A stretch of 64,000 nucleotides of DNA from Candidatus Avelusimicrobium cornigerorum (GTDB lineage Bacteria; Elusimicrobiota; Elusimicrobia; Elusimicrobiales; Elusimicrobiaceae), in the NCBI GenBank assembly GCA_002309715.1, contig DBXW01000007.1:6461-70460 (forward strand), in the 5' to 3' direction. Position numbers and translations under genes: made by a program. Below are positions 26,503 to 34,016 of the stretch, piece by piece. Below the pieces are notes generated by a model. It worked only from the letters and a program-made list of their open reading frames with translations. It did not search any database and was not told the origin of the DNA. Position 1 is the stretch's first letter, and every line of letters begins with the position of its first letter.

Positions 26503-27885
26503 TCAGCATTTTGTACACTTTTTACACTTGTCGGCTACACATTGCTTCGGATCGGCGGCAGATTTACAAGATGCCTGACAGGCCTTACGGTCCGCCATAC
26601 ACTGATCATACTCTTCCTGACAAGTTCCACTACCGCTACCTGATTCCCCGCCGCCGGTGGAACCACTGCCGCTTTGCGCATTATTGTAATTCGTCTCTGC
26701 TTCACCCAAGGCGGCAGCAGCATCGTTATATTGTTGTTCCGCATAGTTATAATTTGGCGTAGCAACATTATTTAACTCATTTGTAAGTTTGTTTATTTCC
26801 GCTTGCTCATCCTCTGTCGGCGTATAAGGGGGGACATTGTTATACTCCTCTTGCACCGCTTGATATTCCGAATATATATAATCGTATTTTTCTTGAGCGT
26901 CTTTTGCCCATTGCTCTGCGCCAGATATCTTCGCGTCAGCTTCTTGATACGCCAACGTTTGGGCCATTTCGGAGTTCATATTCGCGGCGGTGTTCGCCCA
27001 GTCAGCTCCCTCTTTATCGACATTTGCCTTGTCTTGTTCTAAAGAGGCTACCCAACCTTGCGTTTCCTGAAGGCCCTTATTATACCCTTCGTAGTACTCC
27101 CAATACTGTTTTGCCGCCTCTTCATCTCCATCTTCTTTGGCCTTGTTATACTTAGCCAACGCTTCGTCAGCGTTTTTTTGGTAGTCCGCAGCCTTGGCTT
27201 TCCCCTCGTCTATCATTGACGAAATTTCGCTGGATTTTTTCTGAGCGTCTTTTGCCCATTGCTCATATTGATTTTTGTAATGACCCGCCATTTTTTCCCA
27301 TTCTTCAGGGGTTAACTTATCTAACGAGTCTTTATATGCTTGAGCATCTTTGATCGCGGCTTTGGCTGCTTCCATATCTTTCTTTATGTTTTCTAGTTCT
27401 TGTTGCTTTTGTTTTAACTCTTCTAATTTCTTGTTTCTTTCCGGTCCGTTTTCAAGTTTAGAAATCTCCTCTTTTAGTCTATCCACTTCTTTACCGGCCT
27501 TGTCAAGATTCTGTTTACATTGATCGTAGTATTCTTGAGCTTCTTTCAATTTAATCTCGGCGTCAGACACAGTGCCATAATAAGACGAGGCGCTACCGTT
27601 AGGGAACACGGACACGGCCGTCACACCGTGCTGGGCACAGAACTCTGCCGCCTTCGGCGAGAACAATAGCGACTTAGACAACAAACCGCTACATAATACT
27701 TGCGCCGTGGCATAAGAGCCTTTCTTGCTCTCTTTCGAATTCTGTTCTTCCTTCTTCTGTTCTTCCGTCTTCTTTTCAGGAGCCTTCTTGTTCACGTCTT
27801 TTTGAGCGAGCGCAAAAGGCGCGGCCGCCGCTAGTAAGAACGCAGTCAGTAGGACTGCGACATACCGTCTATAATAGTAGTTCAT
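26503..27885 (-). CDS. Secreted coiled-coil protein with Cys-rich tail
   Basis: 460 residues. A signal peptide (MNYYYRRYVAVLL..., ending ALAQ) is followed by a Lys/Glu-rich stretch and a short domain with two Cys (QVLCSGLLSK, AAEFCAQHG). Then come about 270 residues of alpha-helical coiled coil rich in Tyr, Gln, Ala and Asp, a Gly/Ser linker, and a 39-residue tail with eight cysteines (CQEEYDQC, CMADRKACQASC, CVADKCKKCTKC). The phrase EQWAKDAQ occurs twice. No known family is recognised. The tail could form disulfides or bind metal. It has its own strong promoter, AGGAGG site and terminator, so it is monocistronic and probably abundant at the envelope. Confidence 0.8.
   Translation of the reverse strand: MNYYYRRYVAVLLTAFLLAAAAPFALAQKDVNKKAPEKKTEEQKKEEQNSKESKKGSYATAQVLCSGLLSKSLLFSPKAAEFCAQHGVTAVSVFPNGSASSYYGTVSDAEIKLKEAQEYYDQCKQNLDKAGKEVDRLKEEISKLENGPERNKKLEELKQKQQELENIKKDMEAAKAAIKDAQAYKDSLDKLTPEEWEKMAGHYKNQYEQWAKDAQKKSSEISSMIDEGKAKAADYQKNADEALAKYNKAKEDGDEEAAKQYWEYYEGYNKGLQETQGWVASLEQDKANVDKEGADWANTAANMNSEMAQTLAYQEADAKISGAEQWAKDAQEKYDYIYSEYQAVQEEYNNVPPYTPTEDEQAEINKLTNELNNVATPNYNYAEQQYNDAAAALGEAETNYNNAQSGSGSTGGGESGSGSGTCQEEYDQCMADRKACQASCKSAADPKQCVADKCKKCTKC
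26894..27264 (-). repeat. 23-base direct repeat within the coiled-coil gene
   Basis: 26894-26916 and 27242-27264 are identical over 23 bases and encode the repeated peptide EQWAKDAQ, a trace of internal duplication of the coiled-coil region. Confidence 0.7.
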
Positions 27886-27937
27886 AATAGGTTCCTCCTA
27901 TAATATGTTTCTTGTAAATCCATACTCCCTCATTTAT

Positions 27938-27966
27938 AGTCTAATGCATAAATGGAAAAAAATCAA
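27938..27966 (-). promoter_or_regulatory. Promoter of the coiled-coil/Cys-tail gene
   Basis: On the minus strand TTGATT (27961-27966), a 17-base spacer and TAGACT (27938-27943). It is preceded by GCC, as are the other envelope-gene promoters in this window. The leader is about 45 bases. Confidence 0.6.
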
Positions 27967-28024
27967 GGCTTTTTTTGTAAAAATCTTCCCAACCGGGTTG
28001 GCCAAAAATAACCAAAAAAACAAT

Positions 28025-28052
28025 TTGATTTTTACTTGCTATATTATACAAT
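28025..28052 (+). promoter_or_regulatory. Promoter of cdd-galE, spaced for a leaderless mRNA
   Basis: TTGATT (28025-28030), a 16-base spacer and TACAAT (28047-28052). The -10 ends six bases before the ATG at 28059, so transcription would start at or next to the A of the start codon. No ribosome binding site is visible. Confidence 0.5.
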
Positions 28053-28058
28053 AAAACT

Positions 28059-28490
28059 ATGGAAACATTTACAAAACAAATGATTAGCGATTTATTGGAT
28101 GCCGCCCAAAAAGTGCGGGAAAATTCTTATTCGCCTTATTCGCATTTTAAAGTAGGAGCCGCGGTGTTGACTCCCGACGGCAAAATCTTTTGCGGCACGA
28201 ATGTGGAAAACTCTTCCTACGGCTTGACCGTATGCGCCGAGCGCAATGCAATGTTCGCCGCCGCAGCCGCCGGATACCGCCGGTTTAAGGCGCTAGCGCT
28301 TATTACCCAAAAGTTACCCGGACAAAAATTTAACTCCCCTTGCGGGGCATGCCGGCAAGTCATGAGCGAGTTTATGGACTCCAAAACGCCCGTTTTTATT
28401 GCCGTACTTGACGGAAAAAAACGTATCGTTTACCGTAAAACACTGGGTGAACTAATGCCCTTTCCTTTTGATAAGTTTTTAGCCAAATAA
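28059..28490 (+). CDS. cdd: Cytidine deaminase
   Basis: 143 residues, the small homotetrameric type. It deaminates cytidine and deoxycytidine to uridine forms. Active-site zinc ligands are TVCAERNAMF (Cys and catalytic Glu) and PCGACRQVM (two Cys); the substrate-binding VGAAVLTPDG and CGTNVENSSYG are typical. Pyrimidine salvage. It is followed after three bases by galE. Confidence 0.95.
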   Translation: METFTKQMISDLLDAAQKVRENSYSPYSHFKVGAAVLTPDGKIFCGTNVENSSYGLTVCAERNAMFAAAAAGYRRFKALALITQKLPGQKFNSPCGACRQVMSEFMDSKTPVFIAVLDGKKRIVYRKTLGELMPFPFDKFLAK

Positions 28491-28493
28491 TCT

Positions 28494-29468
28494 ATGAAGA
28501 ATATTTTAGTTATCGGCGCAGCGGGGTATATCGGTTCTCACACCGTGCGGCAATTAGCCGCCGGCGGCTATCATCCGGTTATTTTAGACAACCTTTCCAA
28601 AGGGCACAAAGAGGCGGTAGCCGGATTTGATTTTGAACAGGGCGACTTTACTGATAAGGCGTGTTTAGAGCGCGTCCTTCAAAAGTACGATTTTGCTGCC
28701 GTTATGCACTTTGCCGCGTGCACGGAAGTGGACCGCAGTGTCAAAGATCCCGCCACTTTCTACCAAAACAATACGGCCGGCGTACTGACATTACTGACCA
28801 CGATGCTCGCCCATAATATCAAGCGGTTTGTATTTTCGTCTTCCGCAGCGATTTTCGGCGAGCCACAAGCCGATTTAATAAACGAAAATCACCCCACCCA
28901 CCCCATTAACCCGTATGGGCGGTCTAAACTGATGGTGGAAAAAATGTTGGAAGATTTTGACTTGGCCTACGGTTTAAAATCAGCCGCCTTACGCTATTTT
29001 AACGCCAGCGGCAGCGATGAGAGCGGCGAAATCGGCGAGTCACACTCACCCGAAACGCATTTGATTGCCCGGCTTGTGCAAACCGCCGCCGGAAAACAAA
29101 ACGGGTTTACCGTTTTCGGCACCGATTACCCCACCCCCGACGGAACGTGTATCCGCGATTTTGTCCACGTCAACGACTTGGCCCGCGCCCACGTGCTGGC
29201 ACTTGCTAAATTACTTAACGAATCGGCCAGTTTGCGTTTTAATCTCGGTAGCGGTAACGGGCATAGTGTGGCTGAAGTGGTGGCTACCGTTCAAAAAATA
29301 ACCGGACAAGATTTTAAGGTTACGCACGCCCCCCGCCGCGCCGGAGACCCCGCCCGCCTGGTAGCAGATAGCACACGTGCTAAAGAAATGCTGGGTTGGC
29401 AACCAACGTATGATTTAACGCGTATTATTCAAACGGCTTGGCAATGGGAAACTCACCGAAAATATTGA
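28494..29468 (+). CDS. galE: UDP-glucose 4-epimerase
   Basis: 324 residues, extended short-chain dehydrogenase fold. NAD-binding GAAGYIGSHTVRQL at the N-terminus, catalytic FSSSAAIFG and NPYGRSKLMVE (Ser/Tyr/Lys), sugar-nucleotide binding YFNASGSDESGEIGE, and TPDGTCIRDFVHVNDLA. It interconverts UDP-glucose and UDP-galactose for galactose use and surface polysaccharide. Second gene of the cdd unit. Confidence 0.95.
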   Translation: MKNILVIGAAGYIGSHTVRQLAAGGYHPVILDNLSKGHKEAVAGFDFEQGDFTDKACLERVLQKYDFAAVMHFAACTEVDRSVKDPATFYQNNTAGVLTLLTTMLAHNIKRFVFSSSAAIFGEPQADLINENHPTHPINPYGRSKLMVEKMLEDFDLAYGLKSAALRYFNASGSDESGEIGESHSPETHLIARLVQTAAGKQNGFTVFGTDYPTPDGTCIRDFVHVNDLARAHVLALAKLLNESASLRFNLGSGNGHSVAEVVATVQKITGQDFKVTHAPRRAGDPARLVADSTRAKEMLGWQPTYDLTRIIQTAWQWETHRKY

Positions 29469-29487
29469 TTTGTTATTAGAAGTAAAA

Positions 29488-29513
29488 ATTCCCCGGGCGA
29501 AAACCCGGGGAAT
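29488..29513. terminator. Bidirectional hairpin between galE and the Lys/Glu-rich gene
   Basis: Perfect 10-bp stem (ATTCCCCGGG with CCCGGGGAAT) and a 6-base loop. The T-tract is on the minus-strand side, so it mainly ends the convergent minus-strand gene. Confidence 0.8.
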
Positions 29514-29561
29514 CTAAAAACACGACTCGTAAAACTACCGGCTTCTTGGCTGCTAACCCTT

Positions 29562-30233
29562 CTATTTTTCTTCCGGGTTAGCGATTTCCAACTTCATCTT
29601 GAGAAACTTCTCTTTGCGCACATCAGCCTTTTTTTCATCTTTTACCTTGACGAATTCTTCTGCTAATTTTTCCGCTTTCATAGCAGATTTTGCCTTCATC
29701 ATTCTAGCCGCAGCATCCTCTTCAATCTCAAGTGCCACCCCTTGCATAGCGCACGTTTCCGCTGGGCCGGGGCCTGCTTTGATTTTGCGATCTTTGAGCC
29801 ATAAGCAGAAGTCTTTGGCCGCTTTGCTGTTTTGAATCGGCGCACCGAGTTTGTATTTAGGGTTTGACTCTTCGGCAACATACTCTTCCATTACTTCCTT
29901 TTCGTCTGCGTATGCGATCTCTTTTGCCTTCTTTTCCATTTCCAACTTTTCTTCGTCAAACGCTTCTTCTTTAAACTCTTCCTTTGCTACCTTTTCTTCG
30001 TCACCGACTTTCTTTTCCGCGGCCGCTTCGGCTTTTACTTCTTCCAACGCCTTTTTTACCGCGGATTCTTCCAGTACTTTTTCTGCAGCGACTTGTTCCG
30101 CCTTTTCTTCAGCAGCGGCTACTTCTTCCATCTTTTGCTCTTCTGCGACCTTCTTCTTTGCTTCTTCCTGCGCACGGGCAGATACCGCCAGCACGAGCAA
30201 GAAAGCACTAAGTAATACGGTTAATTTTTTCAT
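29562..30233 (-). CDS. Secreted Ala/Lys/Glu-rich helical protein
   Basis: 223 residues. Signal peptide MKKLTVLLSAFLLVLAVSARA, then about 100 residues composed almost entirely of Ala, Glu, Lys and Val, expected to be one long charged helix. A short less biased domain follows with two Cys (AAKDFCLWLKDRK, AETCAMQGV), then another charged helix. The Cys-containing part vaguely recalls the N-terminal Cys domain of the 26,503-27,885 protein (AAEFCAQHGV). No family recognised. It has its own near-consensus promoter and an AAGGAGG site, so is probably abundant in the periplasm or on the surface. Confidence 0.75.
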   Translation of the reverse strand: MKKLTVLLSAFLLVLAVSARAQEEAKKKVAEEQKMEEVAAAEEKAEQVAAEKVLEESAVKKALEEVKAEAAAEKKVGDEEKVAKEEFKEEAFDEEKLEMEKKAKEIAYADEKEVMEEYVAEESNPKYKLGAPIQNSKAAKDFCLWLKDRKIKAGPGPAETCAMQGVALEIEEDAAARMMKAKSAMKAEKLAEEFVKVKDEKKADVRKEKFLKMKLEIANPEEK

Positions 30234-30265
30234 AATACAACCTCCTTCAAAATATCGCTATTATA

Positions 30266-30293
30266 AGTATAAGCAAAAATGCTATTTTGTCAA
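30266..30293 (-). promoter_or_regulatory. Near-consensus promoter of the Ala/Lys/Glu-rich gene
   Basis: On the minus strand TTGACA (30288-30293), a 16-base spacer and TATACT (30266-30271). CCTTGACAAAATAG is identical to the promoter at 56,094-56,122. Confidence 0.8.
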
Positions 30294-30302
30294 GGGGTAA
30301 TT

Positions 30303-30746
30303 TTATTCCTCTACATCTAGCGTATCTACGTACCACTCCCCTTTGTCGTTACGCAAGAAAACCATCCGCGCATTTCCGAGCCAATTATCATTGGAATTAG
30401 AAGAAGTGGTGCGCGAAGTATCTAACTCCACCCCACACACTCCGCCCGGCGTGCACGCCACGCTAAAAGCCCCCGCCTTGGAAAAGCACTCATCTCCATC
30501 ACAAGAAGCCCCAATATCAATATCAGCCACGCTGTTTTCACCCGATAAAAACACCACTTCATCCGGTGTGTCGTTGGCTAACAAATAGGAACTGATGCTT
30601 TTGTTGGCCGTATTAAGAATAGTGTCCAACTGCGACAAACGCGCCTTGTTCGTAGCACGACGATATTGCGGCAACGCAACCGCCGCTAAAATACCGATAA
30701 TTAAAACAACCACCAATACCTCTATAAGCGTAAAACCTTTGCGCAT
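30303..30746 (-). CDS. Type IV pilin-like / GspG-like pseudopilin
   Basis: 147 residues. A class 1 prepilin leader of four residues (MRKG) is followed by FTLIEVLVVVLIIGILAAV with the Glu at position 5 of the mature chain, and by QYRRATNKARLSQL. The globular part has two Cys pairs (GASCDGDECF and VACTPGGVCG) and ends near WYVDTLDVEE. It would be processed by a prepilin peptidase (not in the window) and assembled into a pilus or secretion pseudopilus. AAAGGAG precedes the ATG. It is the last gene of the efp-containing run, 24 bases after the barrel protein. Confidence 0.9.
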   Translation of the reverse strand: MRKGFTLIEVLVVVLIIGILAAVALPQYRRATNKARLSQLDTILNTANKSISSYLLANDTPDEVVFLSGENSVADIDIGASCDGDECFSKAGAFSVACTPGGVCGVELDTSRTTSSNSNDNWLGNARMVFLRNDKGEWYVDTLDVEE

Positions 30747-30770
30747 AGTTTAATTTCTCCTTTTTGCACT

Positions 30771-31544
30771 TTAAAAACGCAACGATAAAGAAGCCTCGGC
30801 TCCTAAACCGTAATGAGCATAGTTCGCGGCTAAACTTAAATCCAGATAAGATGGCAATTTGAAATTAAAACCAGCCGTCGCCCGAGGAGTAGACGCGTGG
30901 TCGCGCGTGGCCCGTAAATCGGCCGCTTGGGCACCCACTCCGTTGCCTACGTTAAGGGTGGTATAATCCACTCCCCCGCCAATGTACGGTACAAAATATT
31001 TAAACTTCATAGATAACACTAAACTGGCATTATAGTGCGTAGCAGAAAAATCCTGCGCGCTGGCACTATGTGCCGCTAACACGAGCATAGGTTGCAAAGA
31101 ACCGAGCACCTCACTGGGGCGTGTAACCCCCCAACGCAGCCCTCCGCCGGCAATGGTAAGCCCGTCATAACTGCTGGCGCGAATAAAACCATCTAAACGA
31201 AAAGGCATCCCGATATCCGCTTGCAACCACGGGCTGACAAGCCCGCCGATTTCGTTGCGGTCTCCCAGCGCGGTTTGATTACGCGCCGCTTCGGTGGAGC
31301 CTTGGGCTTTACTCATTTTGAAAAGCATACTGGCACGCGGCCCAATTTGAAATCCCCCCCAACCCAAAATACGGCCGGTGGTGTAGGTACCCGAACCTAT
31401 CATACCGCCCAAATCTTGCGTAAAGGCATGCACATTACCGGCCGTAACGTGAGAACCGAAATCATCCCAATGGCCCAACGCGGCCGCCGGAATCGTTGTA
31501 AATATACTAACAAGTAAAGTTAATACCATTTTTCTGATATTCAT
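30771..31544 (-). CDS. Outer-membrane beta-barrel protein
   Basis: 257 residues with a signal peptide (to AAALG). The mature chain alternates hydrophobic and polar residues and is Gly/Ala-rich (GTYTTGRILGWGGFQIGPRA, YFVPYIGGGVDYTTLNVG), with a C-terminal strand ending SLSLRF; Phe at the last position is the barrel-assembly signal. Probably an 8-12 strand barrel; cargo unknown. Its ATG overlaps the stop of the DUF192 gene by four bases (ATGA). Confidence 0.75.
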   Translation of the reverse strand: MNIRKMVLTLLVSIFTTIPAAALGHWDDFGSHVTAGNVHAFTQDLGGMIGSGTYTTGRILGWGGFQIGPRASMLFKMSKAQGSTEAARNQTALGDRNEIGGLVSPWLQADIGMPFRLDGFIRASSYDGLTIAGGGLRWGVTRPSEVLGSLQPMLVLAAHSASAQDFSATHYNASLVLSMKFKYFVPYIGGGVDYTTLNVGNGVGAQAADLRATRDHASTPRATAGFNFKLPSYLDLSLAANYAHYGLGAEASLSLRF

Positions 31545-31918
31545 TTCTGTTTTTCTCCTGAAATAACTTGATTAAAATGATCCGCAAACAAGAGTTCATC
31601 CCCCACCCGCACGCGACCTTGCAAACTGCCGCCGGGCAATTCCAGCGTGTAGTGACTCCCGCGCACAAAACGTCCCCAACGCCAAGGTTTCATTTGCTCT
31701 TTAACATACAGCACTTTGCCGGCCTTATCACAAAAAACAGCGTCTATGGCAAAGCGCATAAAACAAGTATGAATTTGCCAACAAGGCGTTAGTAAAAGCC
31801 CGCACCCGAACGGCAATTCTCTACGAAACATAAGCCCCTTTAACCGCGCTAAAAACGAATCGGCCATCTCTACTTGCTCGGCGATTACCAACCCGCTGGG
31901 GCGTATCATACACTGCAT
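31541..31918 (-). CDS. DUF192 family protein
   Basis: 125 residues from the ATG at 31918, which has AGAGGA upstream and lies one base after the previous stop; a longer frame to 31939 starts inside the preceding gene. Conserved DUF192 features are LARLKGLMFRRELPFGCGLLL, HTCFMRFAIDAVFCD, MKPWRWGRFVRG and LELPGGSL. The family has a small beta fold and unknown function; no signal peptide is visible here. Coupled on both sides to envelope genes. Confidence 0.85.
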   Translation of the reverse strand: MQCMIRPSGLVIAEQVEMADSFLARLKGLMFRRELPFGCGLLLTPCWQIHTCFMRFAIDAVFCDKAGKVLYVKEQMKPWRWGRFVRGSHYTLELPGGSLQGRVRVGDELLFADHFNQVISGEKQK

Positions 31919-31919
31919 A

Positions 31920-32366
31920 CTATTTTTCCTCTTGCACACGTGCTTTGAGCAAGTCCTCTACCTGTTTCAGCCAAATTACATCTAACACTTTTACAGGTGT
32001 AGGCGGCACAACACTAAACTGGCCCTTTTTTTCAAATACCAAAAACGTAAGTTGCCACTTATCATCCACCGTCACATCGCCGATCCACATCCCGGGGCGC
32101 GTCTTGGCGGCACGCAACTGACTGACTTGTACCCGGCCGAACACGTCTTTTTGTTCACATATTGCCGGGCACGTTTTCAAAAAATCAAAGGTATCTTTGT
32201 CCAATACGCGCACATTGGCGTATTTTTCGCGTGAAACCGGCATAACCAAGTTTCCATCTTCCAAGGTAATACCGTTCACCCAAAACAAAGACCCATACTG
32301 CAAGTCAAACGCGCGCAGCCCCGCGGCACAAAACAAACAGCACAGACAAATAACTGCGCGCTTCAT
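31920..32366 (-). CDS. Secreted protein of unknown function
   Basis: 148 residues with a Cys-rich signal peptide (MKRAVICLCCLFCAAGLRA). The mature part has two Cys close together (TCPAICEQ) that could pair, and a beta-rich pattern with several Trp (SLFWVNGITLEDG, MWIGDVTVDDKWQL). No family recognised. It starts five bases after efp with no clear ribosome binding site, so is probably translated by coupling. Confidence 0.65.
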   Translation of the reverse strand: MKRAVICLCCLFCAAGLRAFDLQYGSLFWVNGITLEDGNLVMPVSREKYANVRVLDKDTFDFLKTCPAICEQKDVFGRVQVSQLRAAKTRPGMWIGDVTVDDKWQLTFLVFEKKGQFSVVPPTPVKVLDVIWLKQVEDLLKARVQEEK

Positions 32367-32371
32367 AAAAA

Positions 32372-32938
32372 TTACGCTGCCACCCGTTCTACGTAGTTCC
32401 CGGTGCGAGTATCTACAAGCACGGTATCGCCTTCGTTGATAAAGAGCGGTACTTTAATAACAGCGCCGGTCTCTAACGTGGCTTCTTTAGTCGTATTAGC
32501 CACGGTATCGCCTTTGACACCGGGCACGGTGGATGCGATTTTGAGCGGTACTTTAATCGGTAACTCTACGTTAAAGAGTTTGTCGTTAATATAGATACCG
32601 GTTGCGTCCATATTATCTTTTAAATATTTGGATAAATCGCCTAATTTGCTAACGGGTACTTCTATTTGATCATACGTTTCCGCGTTCATAAAAGTAGCCA
32701 TATCGCCCGACATATATAAATAGGTAAAGGGGCGTTTTTCCACTTCTACTTCTTTAAATTTATCTTCGGGGCGGTAAGACGTTTCAATGACAGAACCCGT
32801 GTTAATATTGCGCAATTTCACACGCACTACGGCGCGGGCTTGGCTTTTGCGGTGGTGTTGAAATTCAATAATTTCCACCAATTGTCCGTTTTCATCTTCA
32901 AAGATGAGTCCTTCTCTAAATTCGGTCGTACTTAACAT
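32372..32938 (-). CDS. efp: Elongation factor P with an atypical modification loop
   Basis: 188 residues, three-domain EF-P. It helps ribosomes through polyproline stretches. The tip of domain I reads FQHHRKSQARAVVRVKLRN, so Lys31 takes the place of the Lys modified in E. coli (PGKGQA) but sits between Arg and Ser instead of two Gly. Domain III carries LETGAVIKVPLFINEGD and VDTRTGNYVERV. AAGGAG precedes the ATG. Two M24 aminopeptidase-like genes lie directly upstream, a common efp neighbourhood. No EpmA, EarP or other modifying enzyme is in the window. Confidence 0.95.
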   Translation of the reverse strand: MLSTTEFREGLIFEDENGQLVEIIEFQHHRKSQARAVVRVKLRNINTGSVIETSYRPEDKFKEVEVEKRPFTYLYMSGDMATFMNAETYDQIEVPVSKLGDLSKYLKDNMDATGIYINDKLFNVELPIKVPLKIASTVPGVKGDTVANTTKEATLETGAVIKVPLFINEGDTVLVDTRTGNYVERVAA

Positions 32939-32950
32939 AAATAACTCCTT

Positions 32951-34015
32951 TTATTTTTGTGTCAATTTTTTGGAACCGGTTTTGGTAACGAGGAAACTAT
33001 CCTCTAGACGAATACCCCATTTCCCGGTAAAGTAGATGCCCGGCTCTACCGTTACAACCGCCTGATCCGGCAGCACCGCCGCCGAACCTGTACGCAAAAT
33101 CGGCGCATCGTGAACGACTAGTCCAATACCGTGTCCGGTGGTATGAAAAAACTCCTTACCATATCCGGCCGCTTCTATTACGTCGCGGGCGGCTTTATCC
33201 ACCGCACCGGCCGTTACGCCGGCACGCAAAACACCGATACCGGCTTGGCGGGCTTTATCTACAATGTTCCAAATCTTTGTGTACTGCGCAGGGACCGACG
33301 AACCGTGCCACCAACTGCGCGTCATGTCAGAAGTGTACCCCTCATAAAAACAACCAAAATCCATGAGTATCGCTTCGCTCTTTTTAAGTTTACGGGTTTT
33401 GGAAGGAGTATGGTGCGCATCCGCCGTATTTTCCCCAAAGCATACAATGTTAAAGGGCACACTGTCTGCGCCGCGTTTATGCATAGCAATCGCCATTAAC
33501 ACGCGTACTTCTTCTTCCGTCATCCCGGTTTTGATTTTGGGTTTTACTTCGGCAAAAGAATCAAAAGCAATTTTGCAAGCCTTGCGCAGTTTAGCGACCT
33601 CGTCGGCATCTTTGCCTTTACGCATTTCGCCGACAAGCCCTTCAGCGCGCACGCATCCGAATTTTGTCAACGTTTCACCCGTTTGAAAATCTACTTGGTC
33701 CGGATCAAACGCCACGCGTTTGAGTTTCATTTTTTTGGCTTTTTCAAGTGCACCGGCTAACATCGTACCGAACGGAGCGTCTTCCGTTTTTAAGAAGGCT
33801 TTAGCCGGAGCCATCTTGCTGACAATCAATTTTTTAGTAATACAATAGGCTTTAGCCGGTGTAATTAAAAACACCGCTTCGCCCGCAGACAAATCAATGC
33901 CGGATAAGTAACGTTGCTCAATCGTGCTTACGGTAATATAACCATCTAGTTTTGCGTCTTTAAGGACACGACGAAAAAGATTCATTCGCGTGGCAGACAT
34001 ATTTTTTATAGTCAT
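32951..34015 (-). CDS. M24 family aminopeptidase (Xaa-Pro type), copy A
   Basis: 354 residues. An N-terminal creatinase-like domain (about residues 1-125) precedes the pita-bread metallopeptidase domain. Metal ligands can be seen in MDFGCFYEGYTSDMTRSWW (two Asp), TTGHGIGLVVHDAP (His), VEPGIYF (Glu) and IRLEDSF (Glu). Family members remove N-terminal residues before proline. GAGGAAAT lies upstream of the ATG, one base after copy B ends. Efp follows directly. Confidence 0.9.
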   Translation of the reverse strand: MTIKNMSATRMNLFRRVLKDAKLDGYITVSTIEQRYLSGIDLSAGEAVFLITPAKAYCITKKLIVSKMAPAKAFLKTEDAPFGTMLAGALEKAKKMKLKRVAFDPDQVDFQTGETLTKFGCVRAEGLVGEMRKGKDADEVAKLRKACKIAFDSFAEVKPKIKTGMTEEEVRVLMAIAMHKRGADSVPFNIVCFGENTADAHHTPSKTRKLKKSEAILMDFGCFYEGYTSDMTRSWWHGSSVPAQYTKIWNIVDKARQAGIGVLRAGVTAGAVDKAARDVIEAAGYGKEFFHTTGHGIGLVVHDAPILRTGSAAVLPDQAVVTVEPGIYFTGKWGIRLEDSFLVTKTGSKKLTQK

Positions 34016-34016
34016 A

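Noticed and set aside
26894..27264. Repeated 23-base sequence as a possible CRISPR array
   Set aside because: Only two copies, 325 bases apart, inside a coding frame; no regular spacers. No CRISPR array or cas gene is seen in the window.
26000..30300. Integrated mobile element next to the tRNA genes
   Set aside because: No integrase, transposase or phage gene anywhere in the window, and the genes beyond the tRNAs include ordinary cdd and galE.
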